Shown here piece by piece: positions 1 to 13,589 of a stretch of DNA of 64,000 nt. The translations under genes and the position numbers were made by a program. The first letter of the stretch is position 1, and the number at the start of each line of letters is the position of its first letter. Below the pieces are notes generated by a model that was not told where the DNA came from, searched no databases, and saw only the letters and a list, made by a program, of their open reading frames with translations. The DNA is taken from NCBI GenBank assembly GCA_021613335.1, contig JAJTWR010000458.1, positions 650,001 to 714,000 on the forward strand. The letters run 5' to 3'. This DNA is from Whitmania pigra. Taxonomy: Eukaryota; Annelida; Clitellata; Hirudinida; Haemopidae.

Positions 1-3000
1 GACGTGTATGTACCTTTTTCATTACGTAAGTATTTTGTTACTATGTTATATGTGGTGAACAAGCATATCGATAAAAGATATCATTAGGGTCTAAGCATCC
101 TTTATCAATTTTTAAAATAAGCAAAATTCTCAAGCGGCTGAAATGTTCAGCATTCAAGAAGGCAACAATTCCTAGCAATATTTTGAGTTGCTATTGCAAC
201 ACCTTTTGATGCACAAATATATTTGCTGATGATGTAAGTAAAAATTCGACATTTTTTAAACTCTTCGATTAGTACGTTGGAGATAATAACTCTCCGATAA
301 ATAAGCTACGGACAAGTTAATAAAGAGATAAACTAGTTAGTTATAACTAGTTAGGTATGACGCAAATATTTAAAGCAGTACAAATGATTAAACTTTTAAA
401 AAATTAAGTTAAATATTTATTAGTTTTAAATTGCAACTTAAATATTAAATTTTATTACGTTTAACGGAAAAACGCACCCATGGGAATCTAGGAGACTGTA
501 ACGGAGTTGGTATCAGTAACAACAATCTGAGATTCCTTGTGATGGTTGTGGTTTGAGATGTGCAATAAGTAAAAGCAGAGTACAAGAATCTCAGAATCTT
601 AGCTATTTGAGATATTTCATAAATCCTTGGCTAGGTGGCACTTCTCGAATTGGATGTTTTGGAGTATCCCGCTTTTATTTTTTGTTGGACATGTTGCATC
701 GCGGAAAGATTGTATTGAAATCGTCGAAAACTTTGATGAGTTGACCAAAATAAGTTTTACTTGTTAAGGTCGTACAGATGCAAAGATTTTAACGAAAACG
801 ATTCCATGAAAGTCAACTCAAACCGTCGAACGCCTTCCATTCAATCAAACTCCTTGAAAAATTAGTGGCATCATTTAAAGTTTATCGCCAGTACATGTAT
901 ATATGCAGGTATTTCGTTCCATGCACTTCCACCTCCTTACCTTCTCTCATCTTCTCCATCTCACTCACACCATACATAGCATGATGTAATTTTTTTTTAC
1001 AACTTTAAGCTGTTCAAAGAAATTGCATTTTTAAATCTTCTTTTAAATAAATGTAGTGTATGGGGTGTTCCTAGGCCTGAGGGACTGATCGGGAATGTAA
1101 AAACAAATTGGCAATACCTCCGGAATGAAAGAAAGACACGAGGGATAACGCTGCTGATGAACATGCAAACAATTTGGTGAGATAACCTCCGAGGCAGAGA
1201 TGGAGTATGGAGTGAAGTTGCAAACAATGGATTGAAGAACTGATCAATTGCATAAAAATAATAGCAAAACAAACTCTCCTTGTTGGCAGCCATATTTGTT
1301 GGTAAAATCATGGTTCCTTAGGTTTTGTTGAAATGTCGCAGGAACACTTCAATGTTTTGTTGTAATTTTTATTGAATCATTGTATTCCATATCTTAATTC
1401 GAAAGTTCAAAATTATCATGTCGTTTCTACGTTTCAATCGAATTCGATAATATCTAAATTTGCGATTGGCGTACTTTTGAGACGATGAAGGCAGACGACT
1501 GTGGTTCAGGTCATTAATTATTTGGGGTGCCCGCCAATAAAGATGGCGTTAATGGGGAACAACAAAAAATAACAAATATCGTGATGGGCGCGATACAGGA
1601 GGCTTTGCTGGAATGCTTGCCAATACTGCATATATGGCGCATTTATCGAGGCCAACACGAGAGAATGTAAACAAAAAATGTTTGGACAAGTGCGTGTTTG
1701 TTCCTACCGATGGAAATGGGTGCTGCTTGATGATGATTACTATCTAATTACATAATTGACTGCCAATCTGACAAAAATAATGATAATGATGATTACGGTG
1801 GATAGGATGATTACGGCAGCAGATAAACAGAGATAACATCGATTCGGAGTGATAGCAGCTCGAAGAAAATGCAGACTTGCAATTCTTTAAAGACATTTGG
1901 AAAGGAACGTATACGTCGAAAAAAGATGCATCGCACAAAAGATGCATTTTTTCATATTTATCTTCAATGCTTGCTGCAAAGATCAAAAAAATTCTATATA
2001 CTGATAGAACGGAGATATCGGCACGTATTTACGAACTGACAAGAAATGCTTAATTTTTTCTAACTACTTTATTTGTCTCAATTACGCCTTCTTAAACACA
2101 ATACTACAATGAAGTGTAGCAACAAGAGCCACACCATTCTATGACTAAGACACAGCAACGTACAAGAGGATGCTAGAAATTCCTGGAATATACTCCTCTG
2201 TACATATCCTTGAGAGGTTGGGAATTTACTAGCATAGTCATGGTAATAGTCTCTGAAAGAATAGTGTATGGTTTAAGGAATGACGGGAGAATTGAAGTTG
2301 CATAGTTGGCACTTGCTGATTGAAAACATTTTATAATTAACTGAAAGACCCCGTATGATTAAATTCATTATTTTATTAAACATTATTTATCTGAATCTGA
2401 CTTAACCATAATTCCCACATTTACCAATGATTGCGGATGTCATTCACTAGCTTAATTGTGTGCAGATATTTCCCTATAAAAATGAATTTACCAGCCATGC
2501 TCTGACTCTATAGTGATAATAAGTCAAAGTTTTATTAGAGTGGTATTCGTTCCATTTGAACTTCACAGCCACTGGGAATTTGTAAAAAAAGTTCTTAAAG
2601 ATATGTTTTCGAGAAATCCGGCAGGACGCGGATGTTTACTTCCCCAGGTTTGCGAACCAACATCGTAGGTTTCATAGTGTTCCAGTGTTTCATAGCGTGG
2701 CAGGGTAGTTTCTGGTTGCTAATCTGAGCCCTTGCCATTCAGGTATACACGCGACATAGGTAGTACGATCAATGACATGAGTAATTAAATTCTGAGCATT
2801 CGTCGCAGAATGCTTAGCTAGTGGGGATCATGGAGTGGAGTGATCATATTTTTTTATTATAAACACAAAACCTATTGACAGCTGTGTTGATGAGACGGTC
2901 AAGCTAGTTGAGGCGGCAGGAAAGCAAATCAACTAGGGTTTGAGCTGCAGCCAATTCTTGAGTAAGAAGGCTTTTATAAGAAACTTATAAATCATTGAGA

Positions 3001-3806
3001 AATGGACACGGCTCTTAGAATATCCATGAGCGATGTATAGTAGGATCTAGTAGTGGTGTTAATATGAGAGGCTATAATCTATCCAGAATCCAAGGTTTCA
3101 AACTCTTATTTCTCAAAAATTATAGTTTGTAAGAAATATGTAGTTCGCCAATATATGCGATTTGGGTTGTTTGACAAAAGTAATTAAAATCAGCCCTTTA
3201 ACAGAAAATAATAGCTTTCGACTGAACTAGTTTTATGGAAAAACACTTAAATCTGAGTTAACCATGATGGCTAGCTAGACATATAGCACAACATAACATA
3301 GCAGAACAGACTATTGAAAGTATATCGATAACTTTCGTCGGGCGATACCCCTAACGAGACCCCTCTAGCATTGACACCGGTGATCCATCATTTGGAAAAT
3401 TAGTTTAAATATCATCCTCTACCAGACCGGATTTACTTAGGCTGGTAACCGCTGCTGTCTGGTTGATGGAGGTCCACAAACCAGCTTCTATCTTCTCTCC
3501 GTCACAAGCCAATCTAAAAATAAAAAAGATTTCACTTTTTGGCGCCCCTAAACAGTGACATAACCCGACCCTCGACCACCGGGACCGCATCTCTTTACAT
3601 GACGACAGGGTTATTCCCGTCAAGGATTGTGAAATGGCCCAGCTATTTTTTTACGAGTTTTTATCTTATATACAATCTTTCTCGTAATGTACTGGAGTCC
3701 ATTAGTCCATTAGGTAGATTTATCAAGTTTATTAAACTCGGATGCCAGAATTTCACAACAACAAAAAAAGAAAACAAAACTGGAAATACTCAAAATTCAC
3801 GTAGGC
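1..3806. other. Non-coding region, no gene recognised
   Basis: AT-rich sequence. Open frames up to about 105 codons occur at 553-744, 997-1311 and 1744-1986, but none resembles a known family or has good splice sites. I see no RNA gene or repeat array here. Confidence 0.5.
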
Positions 3807-3925
3807 CAGTGGTTCTCAACCTTTCTGACGCTTCGACCCCCACGCAAAAAATTGCTTTCAGTGAACTCAGTCACTACTGCTTTGTAGTGACAGCAAACCC
3901 CTGTTGTCACTTGGGCATATCGTAT
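3807..3925 (+). mobile_element. Truncated hAT-type MITE, 5' end only
   Basis: Begins with CAGTGGTTCTCAACC followed by CTTCGACCCC, the terminal inverted repeat style of hAT elements of the Charlie/SPIN kind. No matching inverted end is found before the next element at 4028, so the copy is probably truncated; the right boundary is a guess. Confidence 0.5.
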
Positions 3926-4027
3926 ATGAACAATTCGAATTTGAACATTTGTTATGCAAAGGACTATAATCAAATAAACAAACAAACAGAACATTGCCTC
4001 TTTCCGTCCTAATCATCTAGTCTAATG

Positions 4028-4245
4028 CAGTGGTTCTCAACCCCCGGTCCGTGAATCAAATGGAACCGGGCCGCCCAAGGAACAATAAATTATTTCCATT
4101 TCATTAAAAAAATTAAAATAGTTTGTAGGGCTTGAGAACAACCGCTGCCATCTCTTTCTTAGCGTGTTCGGTAAAATTATTGAGTCTGATTTTGTAACAT
4201 CACGCGTTGACCGGTCCGCGGCGAAAAAAAGGTTGAGGACCACTG
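4028..4245. mobile_element. Complete hAT-type MITE, 218 bp
   Basis: The left end CAGTGGTTCTCAACC and the right end GGTTGAGGACCACTG are imperfect inverted repeats. Flanks are GTCTAATG on the left (4020-4027) and ATCTAATG on the right (4246-4253), an 8-bp target duplication with one mismatch, as expected for hAT transposition. There is no coding capacity, so it is non-autonomous. Internal CCGGTCCG motifs near both ends add to the inverted symmetry. Confidence 0.8.
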
Positions 4246-4253
4246 ATCTAATG

Positions 4254-6238
4254 GACGTCAAAAAAAATGCGCAATATTGTATAACAATAAAAATATCATT
4301 TTAACTTCATAAAATATAAATTTGGTTAAAGTGACCATTGCTTTAGTTAATGTGTGTTATAAGTAAGGGTAAATAAGAGAGAAATATAACAGAAGAGCAA
4401 CTTTTGTGTCAATAAATGGCCGAATTCTAAAAATTACACCAATGTTCTATATAGATAGTATATTTCACATTTTGATTCAAAAAACACAACTCAGGAAAAC
4501 TGACTCGGCGTGAGTTATGTACTTTTGCACAATAATATGTTTAAATAATTTGCATTCTGCTTAGTTATATTTATGTAAAATGATAGAGTCAAATGAACGA
4601 AGTCATAATGTATTACTTCATAGGTTCCCAACCTGAGAACCGAGGCTCCTCTGTGAGATATGTGTGTGATGGATCACATTTTGTCCTCTCAGTGAACCCT
4701 TGTATTACTTTATAGTTACTAATAACAAAAATAATCACTGAATTAAAAAGCCATAGCATTTTTCTTATATATTTCAATATCGAATAATAATTACTGATTT
4801 TCGATGCCAAGGCGGCAAGTGAACGCAAACTTATTAACGAACTTCTTTATAATGTTATTTAGTTTATCCTAATTATAAGCCTTATTTATGGTTGGTGCTA
4901 ATATTTAGTAACCTTTTGAAAACCAGTTATTTTTTTTAATAATGGTCATTATAAGGACATAGCGGACCTACCTCACAAATTAGCTTAATTTTAAAGTTTT
5001 CTTCCAAAGCTTTGCTTACATCCCCTTACAAGACTTTCAGCACGGTTAGAAAATATATTAGATTCTTCGAATGAATAATATCTGTTAACCCATTATTAAA
5101 AGAAACAAGGTTTGTATGTGCTAGCAAATGACAATATCACATGCATATCACATCAACATAAAAAAAAATGGCCACCAATTTCAAGATCTGGTCCTCATGT
5201 TGCCAGGCACGAAACGAAATTTGCCCTTTCCTCCTCAATATCTTCATTGGAAACATGAAAAATTTAGTTAAACACCATTACGCTCTCTTAACATTACCTA
5301 TTATCTATTTCATTGTGATCCTACTGGAGCACATCTTCCTAGGGAATGCCCAAGCTATGATCCATGAAACGTAACTGCAAAGCCACTTTAGAATTAGGTG
5401 CATCCCCCACAGATCTTCTACCATCACCATATACAGAACATCACATTAAAATATTTATATACCCAATATCGGCCACAAATTTTAAGAAAAAGCAGCCATT
5501 CATTTGCATCTGTTGTCAATATTGACAAGAAATTGCAAAATCAGACACCGTACTTTGCATAGAGCAATATCATTTCATCATATAGTTTATTGAAGTATGA
5601 AGTTGGCTATTTTTTGTCAAGTAAAGATTTACAACTAGACAAATTGTTTGATGTTCCTTTACAAACAAATGTTCTTTAGCTATCCTCTTCACCTGCTCAG
5701 AAGGTCCCAACTATCCTGTCAAGAAATGGTGTTGAAGTGTTCATACAGACCCAATTGGATTTTCCTGTCTTTTTAGAAATCCAATGGCATTACTCCAAAT
5801 GAAAGAAACGTGAAAGCTGCTAACATGCTTGAAGGAGAGGGTATCATTCAGTTTAACTCCAGCTATCCAGGACTAACAAGATCTCCAAAACATGTCTCAA
5901 AACTTCGGTATATTTATATGCAAGCCATTTTTTCTTCAAATCTTTAATTGGCCATAGATGGTTATGTGATGGGTTAGGAAGTTATAGAGGTAGAGTCTGA
6001 ATGTTATCATCCTGGGATAGGGCTTTCCAGATTTGTTTTTAAGAAACTCCACTAGTCAGCTTCTATTTCAATAAAGAGCTCATTAAATTAAAATTAAAAG
6101 CCTCATTCAAATATAGCCCTAACAAAACAAACATTTCAATGTTTGTTACATTGCCCATACAAAATAGAATAATGCTTCAATATAATAAAAAAATAACATT
6201 ATAATAAATACAAAGTGTACACGTTTATACCAATCAAC
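4254..6238. other. Non-coding region downstream of acinus
   Basis: No recognisable gene. A GGTTCCCAACC motif at about 4621 resembles a hAT end but has no partner. The open frame at 5168-5374 (68 residues, hydrophobic C-terminal half) is unrecognised and lacks supporting signals. Confidence 0.4.
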
Positions 6239-6244
6239 TTTATT
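6239..6244 (-). promoter_or_regulatory. Candidate poly(A) signal of acinus
   Basis: TTTATT on the plus strand is AATAAA on the minus strand, about 310 nt past the acinus stop codon. It is a plausible cleavage/polyadenylation signal, but AT-rich sequence yields such hexamers by chance. Confidence 0.35.
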
Positions 6245-6551
6245 TTACTTCATAACACAAAGGACACAACAAAAAGAACTATCCTTATATGATCATATTT
6301 ACAAGTTGCAATATAGATCCTTATCTTTTTTCTACAGGGTACAGACTACTGCCAATGGTATTACATGCCTCTGAAATCATCCAATCATGCGATTCCATCA
6401 CCTCTCAATCGGAGATGAATAGCTGACAGCTAGATGAATAATATACCATGACTTCTTTCAAAGGCAGACAACATAATTTCCCGAAGCCGCTGGCAGATGT
6501 CGTCTCAGAGAAAAAAGAACCAAACCCTACTTCTAATTGGAAGTTGCCCAA

Positions 6552-9500
6552 TTAGAAGTCCCGCCTCCTATCACCTTCTCTTTCCCGCTGGGCGACTGCC
6601 CTGGCCTTCATCCTCTCATCACGCTCTTCCTCCAGTTTTTTATCTCGCTCTGCACGTCTCTGCAGTCTCTCCGCTTCCAATTTTTTGACTTGCTTTTCTT
6701 TTTCAGCAATCTGGCATTTAAGTGGTATAATTAAAATAAAATATCAGACAAAAACTCAGACTGCAAGCAACTACATGTTTAAAAATCAACTCACCTGTTC
6801 TTCAGTGAGAGGCAACCAATATATGCAAGGTGTGGCTTTGGTCTTACGGAAAAGATCATCTAACAATTTAGCGGGTGGCTCCTCTACCGCTGAAAAAATA
6901 TTACATTAGCCACTCAAATTAAACAAATGCATAAATCATAAGTACTGTTAACAAACCATTTTGGATATTTTTGACAGGCATTTCATTCTCCATGTCCGAT
7001 CTTCTTTGCTTCTTGATTTCCGTTTCATCTCTACCCAGGTGCTTTGCACCGCTCGAATGTCTCTTGTGATTGACTGACCTTGCTGTCTCTTTGTCCTCTG
7101 AATCTCTCATCTTGTTTCTATCCCATTCTCTCACAGGAGGTTGGGCTGGTTTGTCATCTGCTCGCTTTACTTCTTCTCTCCTTTTGTCAGCCTCATCTTT
7201 TCTTCTTCCCAAATCCCTCTCTTTGTGCCTCTCTGGAGACTTTCTGCTATCTTTGAATACCTTTTTCAGTTCATCCAATTTTGTTGTAGCCTCAACTGAC
7301 TTCAGAGCATCGGCTGTTGCTGCTGCAGTTGCGACAACAACAGCTGTAGCGGCTGCCATCCCCATACTTCCCTGGACTGTTCTGCCAAGTCTTTGCCTCT
7401 GCGGCAGCAGAGCTCCTTCTTTAGCATTCCTCATCACCTCAAGCTATTCAACAAATACATAAATCAATACCCTAAGACATTTAGTTCAAATTTCAAAGAC
7501 CTTACCTCACTCTCATCACTGAAGTCAACTCTAAGGATTTTAGGATTACAGGCAGGCCACTTTTTTCCATGTAAAGCCTCTCTAGAAGCTACAGCTTGTT
7601 CAGAAGTTTCATACTAAAATTGCAAAAAATTGAATCAAATAAAAGGATAAGATCCTAATAACCATGATTAAACAATAAATATAGAAGTGAACCAATTTTC
7701 ATGTCCAAACTGGTACTCATTCATATATTAATAGTTGAATAATTAACTTGTTGTTGTAGTACTGAAACTAACCTCTGCAATACAATGGGATTTAATCTTA
7801 TCAATCCAAAATCCAGATTCTACAAGCGTTCCAGTGCGCTGCAGTATTTCCTTGAGCTGATGAAGAGTGTAAGGTCTTACAAGGTTAAAGATGTGAATAA
7901 ACTTGGAAACAGGATTTCTGGGAGGTGTCATTTCTCTTCTGCCTCTCTCGACTGCCACCGGCTCATCAACAGCTTGCAGGGGTGGATTAATTCTTCTTCC
8001 TTTTAGAAAGATAATATAATTAATTAAGTATCAAGCATTTGTAAAATGAATGTTCTGCATTACTAGAAAGTAATGATAAAGAATTAAAAATTACTTTTGC
8101 TTGCATTCTCATTGTCAGCGTCTGAAGGATCTTCCATTGAATCCTTGCTCTGGATGACCACATTCCTCTCAGGAAGCTCTCCTTCAGCAGACATTTTTCT
8201 TTCAATAACTCTTCTCTCTCTGTGCTTTTCCATATCCTTGTGAGGCAGTGATGAATAAACACCAATTGCAGGAGCATCACTGACCTCTTGGTAAATTGTT
8301 CGTCCAAGTTTGACAGTAGTTGCAGAACTGCCAGTTGATGTGCTGCTTGAAGAGACAGCTGGCTTTCTTCTTTTTCCATCTTCACTCTGCTGATCATTTG
8401 GTTCTGTGACTTGCCTCCTGAAAATCTTTGATTTTTTATCCACTTCTGTGTCTTCGACTCCTATCACATCCATCATGGCATCACATGGTACAGATAGATC
8501 TATCATTACCTCTGGAATGATACCCTAAAAACAATGGTTCCAATAAAGTATCTTGTAATGTTTATAATATATCATCAATTGATCAAATAAATATTTACAC
8601 AACAAACCTTTAGTGAATCAGAAGAAATTGCAACAGATTGAGACTCCAACTCAACAGAACCCCACTTCCTCTTTCTAGCTGGCTTCTCCTGATTATCCCC
8701 TTCCTTCACATCCTCAGTCTTCTGACTGTTCCTCAACAACCTCCTAGAGAAGGTCTGCATATCATGATTGATTTTCTTGTTATTTGTGTCTTCTTGTTCG
8801 ACATGGACATCCTCAGAGGTCACTGGTTGAGAGGTAGATGTGATTGGAGATAATTTATCATCAACATTATCGTCAGTAGGTTTTATGTCATCAAATTCAT
8901 CCTCTTTTTGGACCATGACTTCCAAAGGTTCTTCTGAGATGAGGGGAGGTCTGTAAGCATATGAAACATAATTAATTTAAACTTTGCACATCTGAGATAA
9001 TATAATGAGGACATTTCCATGGAATATAATGCAAACAATATCGATAAATAAAACTAAACACACCTGGAATCTGATTCTTCCATTTTCTCTTCTGAATCTT
9101 CTTCATTGACTTGGATTTCAGATTGAACATTAGACTCTGAAAGTTCTTCTGTACAAGACGAATCTGGTATGATTGTTGTGGTAGCTTCCTCCTCTTTAAC
9201 ATCTTTTGAATCATCTTTCAAAGTTTCTTCTGTCTCTACTTCTTTGCTTTCAGATGGTTCATCTTTGGCATCATTGTTAGATTCTGCAATTTCCTCCTCT
9301 GGACAATTTTCATCCTCTGGCTTATTATTATTGGTCAGAGTACTATCAGCATTAGCCACACCTTGCAATCCATCTGCTTCTGACAAATCAGCTTCATCTT
9401 GTGTCTTTATTTCAACTTTAGAAGTCTCATCTTCGATCGGTTTTGTTTCTCCAGCATCTGTGTCATTCAATGGCATCTCATTGCTTGCACCTGCTTCAAA

Positions 9501-11008
9501 AGAAGTGAGGCTTGTTGAAACATTCTCATCAACCTTTTCACAGACTTCATCCTTACTCATTTTGACCTCAGAAATATCTGCTATCTCTCCTGCATTGTCA
9601 CAAGCGGAAGAAGTATTACCATCACTTGCAACAGGCTCTTTATCGACGCACTTTTCCATTGCTTCGATACTCCCGCCCTCTGTAGCATTAGGCCGAGCTG
9701 ACCCTGATTCATAATTTCCACCCTCATCTTCTGTATCCTCATCTGTTTCTGAATTGTATTCAGGTCTATCTTTAGGAGTCACAGGGGAAGACTGTTGTTC
9801 TTTCTCAACATTTGAATCAATGGATTCAGTAGGTTTATCATCATCAGTCTGCTGACATATTTCCTCTAGGTTTTCAGATTCTTGAGTTACATTGTGCTGG
9901 TGGTGCTGGCTGAGGTCCTCTGCCTCACTTTGAGACTCACTCTCTTGAGACTTATATGCTTCTTCTACAAAGTATTGAAACATTTAATTATCCAACTTAG
10001 TCAATTAAAACAATGTGCTTGTGAACTACTTAAAACAAATGAATATAAACCTTGATATTTTTTCTTTTGTTCCATTTGTCTTTCAAGAAGTTTTTCCCTT
10101 TGCTCTAGATAGCTCTTGACAAATTCATTAGTTTCCATACCAGCATCAGCTGATGGCAGCTAAAAGTTTCAAATTCAACACTTAGAAAGATAATAAATAA
10201 AATTTTACCAATAAAATCTCAAAAATTAAATCATAAACCTATAATTATGAAGAACAATAAAATCACAACCAAACCATTTGCATTTGGTAAATGAAAGTAT
10301 GCAATGCAATATCACAATTCTAAAAATTACATTTAGTGATGTTATTGAATCCGATCCTTGTTCTGCATTTTTGTGTCTCAATTCTTCAAGTTTCAGGTGC
10401 TGAAAATTATAATAAATAAGGTAAGACTATGTTAGATCCAGAAAGCTAATCTAAAAAATGGCTGTATGACTTAGTTGCGTCATAATAAAAGCTAGAATTT
10501 CAATTAAATTTGATGCCAATATAATAAAGTGCAAACAGCTAGTCAAAACTTTGACAGAAATGACTTTTTCACAAAATGTCATTTTAAAATATTCTCTCGT
10601 AAGGTTGTTCTGCATGCAGCAAATTTTCAGACAGGATCTGAATTTTGAAAGACATTAATTTCCACATTTCTATACTAGATTAACTTGAAAATTCTAATAG
10701 AGTGGAGAATTTTAAGGAGCGATTTCAAACGTGCTTGTACATTTGAATGCGAATTGTTACAGTAAATCAAGATGACGATTGCAGCATAGCCAATAACAAA
10801 TTGATCGAGTATCAACAATAAATTGAGCGATCAAATAATTTAGCGAGATCAAGATTTGTCGAGATTCGTCACTAACGCTTCGAAGTCTTTCACACAACTC
10901 CTTTTTACTTCCACTTTTCGATAATTTTCTTTTTTCTAGCTCACGTTTCAAATCGACGACTCTTAAATCCGAGAGAGTCTCCAGCAACAATCTTGCCTCT
11001 TCAGACAT
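6552..11008 (-). CDS. ACIN1: Acinus (apoptotic chromatin condensation inducer, ASAP/PSAP complex)
   Basis: Complete minus-strand gene. Exons: 11008-10877, 10399-10331, 10159-10051, 9964-9064, 8950-8608, 8524-8095, 7999-7773, 7613-7506, 7443-6957, 6889-6795, 6710-6552. All phases join and give 1019 residues. Residues 10-44 form a SAP domain ([16 protein letters not shown]...KSGSKKEL). Residues 104-404 are very acidic and Ser/Glu rich. An RRM-like fold spans about 695-773 ([12 protein letters not shown]...WIDKIKSHC, then NPKILRVDF). Residues 940-963 contain the RNPS1/SAP18-binding motif ([20 protein letters not shown]), the acinus hallmark, followed by a charged Arg/Glu tail. Acinus nucleates the nuclear ASAP and PSAP complexes, which act with the exon junction complex in splicing control. 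The C-terminal RS/RD tail is shorter than in vertebrates. The start is the only ATG that precedes the SAP domain. Confidence 0.93.
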
Positions 11009-13181
11009 TGTTTGACATCAAAAGTAATTATTGTTTGGAAAACGCCGTTGGCCGGCAGCCATTAAACATAAAACTAGGAGCGTAAGCCAAGATAGTACAA
11101 GAATAATAAAATTTGAAAGAAATAAAATTGAATAAAGTCAATAAATTTATTATTTAAGTAATACATTTTTGTAAATAGATTAATCTTTAATTATATTAAT
11201 TTAAGACATTTTAGTCATCTATAAAAAATAGATGATTTTTGAAAGTAAATAAAAAATTATTTTGTAACAATTAATTGTCAAATAAATTATAACGCATTTT
11301 GTCATTGTTTTGTATATCTTTGTACATCTTTGTTAATCTTTGCAAGATGTCATTTTATAAAACAAAAATTTTTAAGAAATAATGTTTTATTTGTGTTTGT
11401 ATTTAGTAACTTTATCATTCAGAATGTATCAATTTAAGATATTTGATGGGAGATTAATCTCCAAGTTAGTTTGAATATATTCATGACAAATTATCATTGC
11501 TAAAATTACTTATGATATTATTGATCAGCTCTTTTTATCAAAGTTAAAGACGGTTTTTAACCTATTTGTCTATAAATTTTTGTCTAACAAAACGTCGAAC
11601 TTGTTAAAGTAAGTTGAAGATGTTTCATTGCATTTGACTGGACTGGAATAGACTCATTTGTCTTAAATTAATTCCGTTAGACTTTCCATTTTGTTGGTCT
11701 TAAGCTAAAGTTCACCTTTGTCTGAGTTACATTAAAATTCTTCGCGACGCGTTTGGTCGAAACCCAGTTTTTCATGGAGATAAAGTGGGCCACATCATGT
11801 GGGACCAATTGGTCACAGCAATGCGTTAACACAATGCTGCTTACTGTTACAACTCTCGCTGCACTGTTCTATTTTTAGTGTTTGAGTAAAGTCGAAATGG
11901 CCATTTAGAATTTAGACACATTTCAATTTTGACTCTAGCGAGATATTTCTTCATTGCTTACAGTTTCGTGTTTCTAAACGTATAAGAGTATTCTATTAAA
12001 AACATACTTATAATCTCATTATTTTTCAAGTAGATAAGTGCCGATAAATTTTCTATCATAACTGCATAGCAACACTATGATACGAAGCTATGAAATTCGA
12101 AGAATGCAATTACCCATGTTCAAACAAATGTCATTCTCACAAATTTGGTACTTAGCTACAAAATTACCACTAAAATCATATCATCATCATCATGGTTCAG
12201 CGGAGAATTATTATGGTGATGACAACTAAAGCTGCTGCTGGTAAGATTGGTGAGTCAAGCTGAAACAAACAGATCGATGATAAAGCCTGCCATTGAATGG
12301 TAATGACAAGCTGAAATTGGCAAAGGCTGAATGTAAAATTATATTCGTCCGCGTCTCTTCATCTCAGATCTTTTCCTATATAAAATTCCCTATATAACCT
12401 ATAGGCTACAGATTATGGAAAACAACCTACATCATCTTGAAGTTTTTAAGCAATTTCTCTTTTTATTCTAAACAACTTCAAACGATGTTATGTTGTATCA
12501 TTGAGATTGGAACAAATAAAAAAAAGTTGTATTTTATGAAAGTCCATTCTTGACAAAATCTTGTAATTACCACAGCTGTTTTTACCTTAGCATGCGAAAA
12601 CGCCCATTTTCTACTGGAATATCGATAATCTATATCACCATCTTATGCTTGCTTGAGTTATATTCTTTGTTTTAACAGAACAATTAATAGATTGTTAAAT
12701 TTTAGAGTTAAAAAGTTGATCGCATTCAATATACATTAAATGCATTCACGAATACATTCCAAAAACGGGAGATCGCCAAGCAATTCAAATGTTTGATTAT
12801 CTAAACACATGTCGTGTTTCTAAATTGTATTTTTTGTTCAATCATTTTCCTAAAGTATGACAAACAGGCAACAATAGCAGCAACAAAAACAACAACGATG
12901 ACAACTGTAATACAAATAATAATATTAATAATAATAATAATAATTACATTAATAGCAACTTAATAACCACTAAATAAGTTAAGTAATTACACAATTTGGT
13001 TGCAAATATGATATATTCAAAAACAGTAAAAATTGACATCTGATTCTTACCTTATACTTTAATATCAGCAACATAACAACAATAAAAAATTAAAAGTAAA
13101 ATAACAACAGAGCTGTGAAATGTGGCTGACGACCTGCACACATGATGATGCATGCTGTTAGCAATTGGTCTCACATCGGCC
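11009..13181. other. Intergenic region between the divergent acinus and EF-hand genes
   Basis: AT-rich, with short ATA/ACA microsatellites near 12880-12950. It should hold the acinus promoter just right of 11008 and upstream elements of the EF-hand gene. No further gene is seen. Confidence 0.5.
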
Positions 13182-13189
13182 AATAAAAG
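13182..13189 (+). promoter_or_regulatory. TATA-like box of the EF-hand gene
   Basis: AATAAAAG sits in a GC-richer stretch about 30 nt before a likely transcription start near 13215. A short 5' UTR exon would run to about 13269 (donor GTTTTA) and join the acceptor TTCCACAG at 13582, 7 nt before the start codon. Confidence 0.4.
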
Positions 13190-13589
13190 GACGGAAAGGT
13201 TGCGTTCGTGTTTGGGGATCATTTTATCGTCTGCAGCTTTCTACTCTTCGTGTTTTATTGAAACAGTAGGTTTTAATTGTTTCTTCTAATAATTTATTTA
13301 ATTATTAATTTTCAGAATTACTTTTACTGCTACTCTACAATTGTAGATTAAATGCATTTAGAGTTTTCATTCTATTAATTAAATTAACTTCATATTGACT
13401 CAACAACTGCTTGTAGTTCTCATACAGAATTACTTACAAAATACCAAATTCATTTTTACAGAATATTTTAAATACTTGACTTCAACAAAAATACGTTCTA
13501 GCCGATTGTAACTTTGAATACCACTTATCATTTCCTTAAGGTTAACAACTGTCTATTACTTATTTATTTATTTATTCCACAGAAAAACT

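Noticed and set aside
4621..4828. Another hAT MITE beginning GGTTCCCAACC
   Set aside because: No inverted partner or target duplication found; the similarity is limited to about 11 bases.
9169..9714. 181-codon plus-strand Ser/Leu-rich frame
   Set aside because: Antisense shadow of the acidic Glu/Asp/Ser-rich acinus exon 4.
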